Source: an uncultured Chromatiaceae bacterium | GTDB taxonomy: Bacteria; Pseudomonadota; Gammaproteobacteria; Enterobacterales; Alteromonadaceae | Direction of reading: 5' to 3' | Assembly: GCA_937978655.1 (NCBI GenBank) | Contig: CALJUX010000055.1 | Location: 1-34,372, forward strand | Length of the DNA stretch: 34,372 nt | In this document: positions 33,313-34,372 of the stretch, one piece after another | Numbering within the stretch: the first letter of the stretch is position 1 | Layout of the letters: every line of letters starts with the position of its first letter | Made by a program: the position numbers and the translations under genes | The notes under the pieces: generated by a model | What the model was told of the DNA's origin: nothing | The model's database searches: none | What the model saw: the letters and a program-made list of their open reading frames with translations, nothing else

Positions 33313-34317
33313 ATGATGATGTATTTGATTGAAATCCAGGTTGTTGACTTATTTTTGCGATTTGCAGCGGTTGGCCAGTTGGCGCTATTCATTGCTTTTT
33401 TCAGTCGGCATATCACCAGCCGCTCGGCGTCAACTATTGCTTTAACCTTGTGTATTATTTGCTATGTATTGCTCACCGCCCCCATTGGCAATAGTCACTA
33501 TGGTGGCTTGCGTCATGTGTTGCTGCTGTTTACCGATTTAGCCCCATTTGCCACAGTTTGGTATGCCTTGGCGCATCTGAACCCTCAGTTTAAGTTGGAT
33601 AAAATACCTAAATGGATACTGACAGTCATACTGCTTTGGCTGGGATGGCTGGTGTATTTCTTTTTGGTGTTGGGTGGGCACGGCCTGCTCCACGACTTCA
33701 ATCACGCTTTAGGCGTGATGTTGTTATGTTACGTGATCTACAGTTGTATTTCCGAGTTTAATGGTGACTTAGACAACGACAGGCGCAACACCCGGATCAT
33801 GTTGGTCGCCTTGTGCTCTTTATACATGATTGGCTTGGTGGTATTTGAGTTTACCTTAAAGAGCGTGCGGGATAGCTGGCAATTTAGTGTAGTGAATTCG
33901 CTGCTGATTTTTTCAGCGGTGTTTTTAGTCTGTGCAAAAGAAATGTTTTCCCGGCAAGAGATACTGGCACCGCAGCCTCTTGGCGCAGCGCAAGCGCCCG
34001 CTGAGCACAACAATCAATCTTCAACCGCGAGAGTCCGCCAAACGCTGCCGGGCCACACTGAAAATCTACAGCGTTTAATGGCGCAAGGTGCTTTTTTAGA
34101 TACAGATTTAACCGTGAATCACCTCGCCAGGCAGTTGGCATTGCCCGCGCATCAACTGCGGCATTTGATCAATCAGCAATTGGGTTTTAATAACTTCTCA
34201 GACTTTTTGAACAGCTATCGCATACCTTGGGTCTGTGAACAATTGGCAGATGAGTCTAAACGGCACTTGCCTATTTTGACTTTGGCTTTAGAGGCAGGAT
34301 ATGGCTCAATTGCCCCC
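33313..34317 (+). pseudogene. Membrane-anchored AraC-type regulator, 3'-truncated by an IS
   Basis: The preserved 335 residues show an N-terminal membrane domain of about six or seven helices (about 5-215; LFLRFAAVGQLALFIAFF through FSVVNSLLIFSAVFLV). A linker and the first AraC helix-turn-helix (LTVNHLARQLALPAHQLRHLINQQLG, shown by its ends LTVNHLA and LINQQLG) follow. The second helix-turn-helix begins at ILTLALEAGYGSIAP, and there the IS end starts at 34318. The last dozen or so codons read into the IS and stop at 34351-34353, so the DNA-binding domain is incomplete and the product is probably inactive. In intact relatives about 25 to 30 more residues would follow. The ligand and targets are unknown. 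Confidence 0.85.
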
Positions 34318-34372
34318 TGTAGTGGTCAACTAATTTTGGCCACATCGTTGTAGCCAAGCCAGTATCTGCGCT
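34318..34372. mobile_element. Terminal 55 bp of an insertion sequence (right edge)
   Basis: This begins TGTAGTGGTC, the inverted counterpart of bases 1-55 with three differences, and runs to the end of the window. It interrupts the AraC-type gene. The interior of the element is not present. Confidence 0.75.

Overview
The window looks like accessory, horizontally acquired DNA from a gammaproteobacterium, most likely of the Alteromonadales/Vibrionales type. This rests on a Gamma-Mobile-Trio (GMT) gene set, GTCCGC-type intergenic hairpins, an umuDC pair with a canonical CTGT-N8-ACAG LexA box, and the protein families present. No rRNA, tRNA, CRISPR array or core housekeeping block was seen. Both ends carry exactly 55 bp of near-identical insertion-sequence terminus (52/55 match, inverted). 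The left copy cuts off the 5' part of gmtY and the right copy cuts off the 3' part of an AraC-type regulator gene. The window is therefore probably a complete contig bounded by IS copies, and both edge genes are broken.

Layout. (1) 1-3629: the GMT mobility module, truncated gmtY, gmtZ and gmtX, closed by a bidirectional hairpin terminator. (2) 3703-14932, minus strand: a defence block. It holds a complete type I restriction-modification operon (hsdM-hsdS-hsdR, with overlapping stops and starts) followed by two unfamiliar overlapping genes. One encodes a 1360-residue membrane-anchored helical-repeat protein with two PIN-like nuclease domains; the other encodes a 624-residue helical protein. 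This pair is the best candidate for a little-described anti-phage system. (3) 15263-18261: an XRE regulator and small protein diverge, across palindromic operators, from a HTH/coiled-coil protein, an SF2 helicase and an orphan HigA-like antitoxin. (4) 18455-22015: an AraC regulator, an EamA transporter, and a complete IS1182-family element sitting in the loop of a hairpin. (5) 22032-24275: a small conserved protein and a SOS-controlled umuDC. (6) 25019-32791: a 761-bp direct repeat, carrying an orphan HipB-like antitoxin and iteron-like repeats, flanks a redox/electrophile-response cassette. The cassette contains TetR, OsmC-like, AhpD-like, SDR, thioredoxin, Old Yellow Enzyme-like and FrnE/DsbA-like genes, with two matching palindromic operators. 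(7) 33313-34317: a truncated membrane-anchored AraC-type regulator.

How it fits together. Sections 1 and 2 match the known pattern of GMT islands, where recombinases are linked to anti-phage cargo. Sections 3 to 6 show repeated rounds of insertion: an IS in a hairpin, a 3' relic of a second umuC, two 3' relics of hipB, and dispersed AGTGGTAAG repeats. The redox cassette looks like one stress-induced regulon under its TetR protein. Its Old Yellow Enzyme-like member lacks the usual substrate-binding His and proton-donor Tyr, which is unexpected. All family assignments are by reading motifs; no database search was possible.
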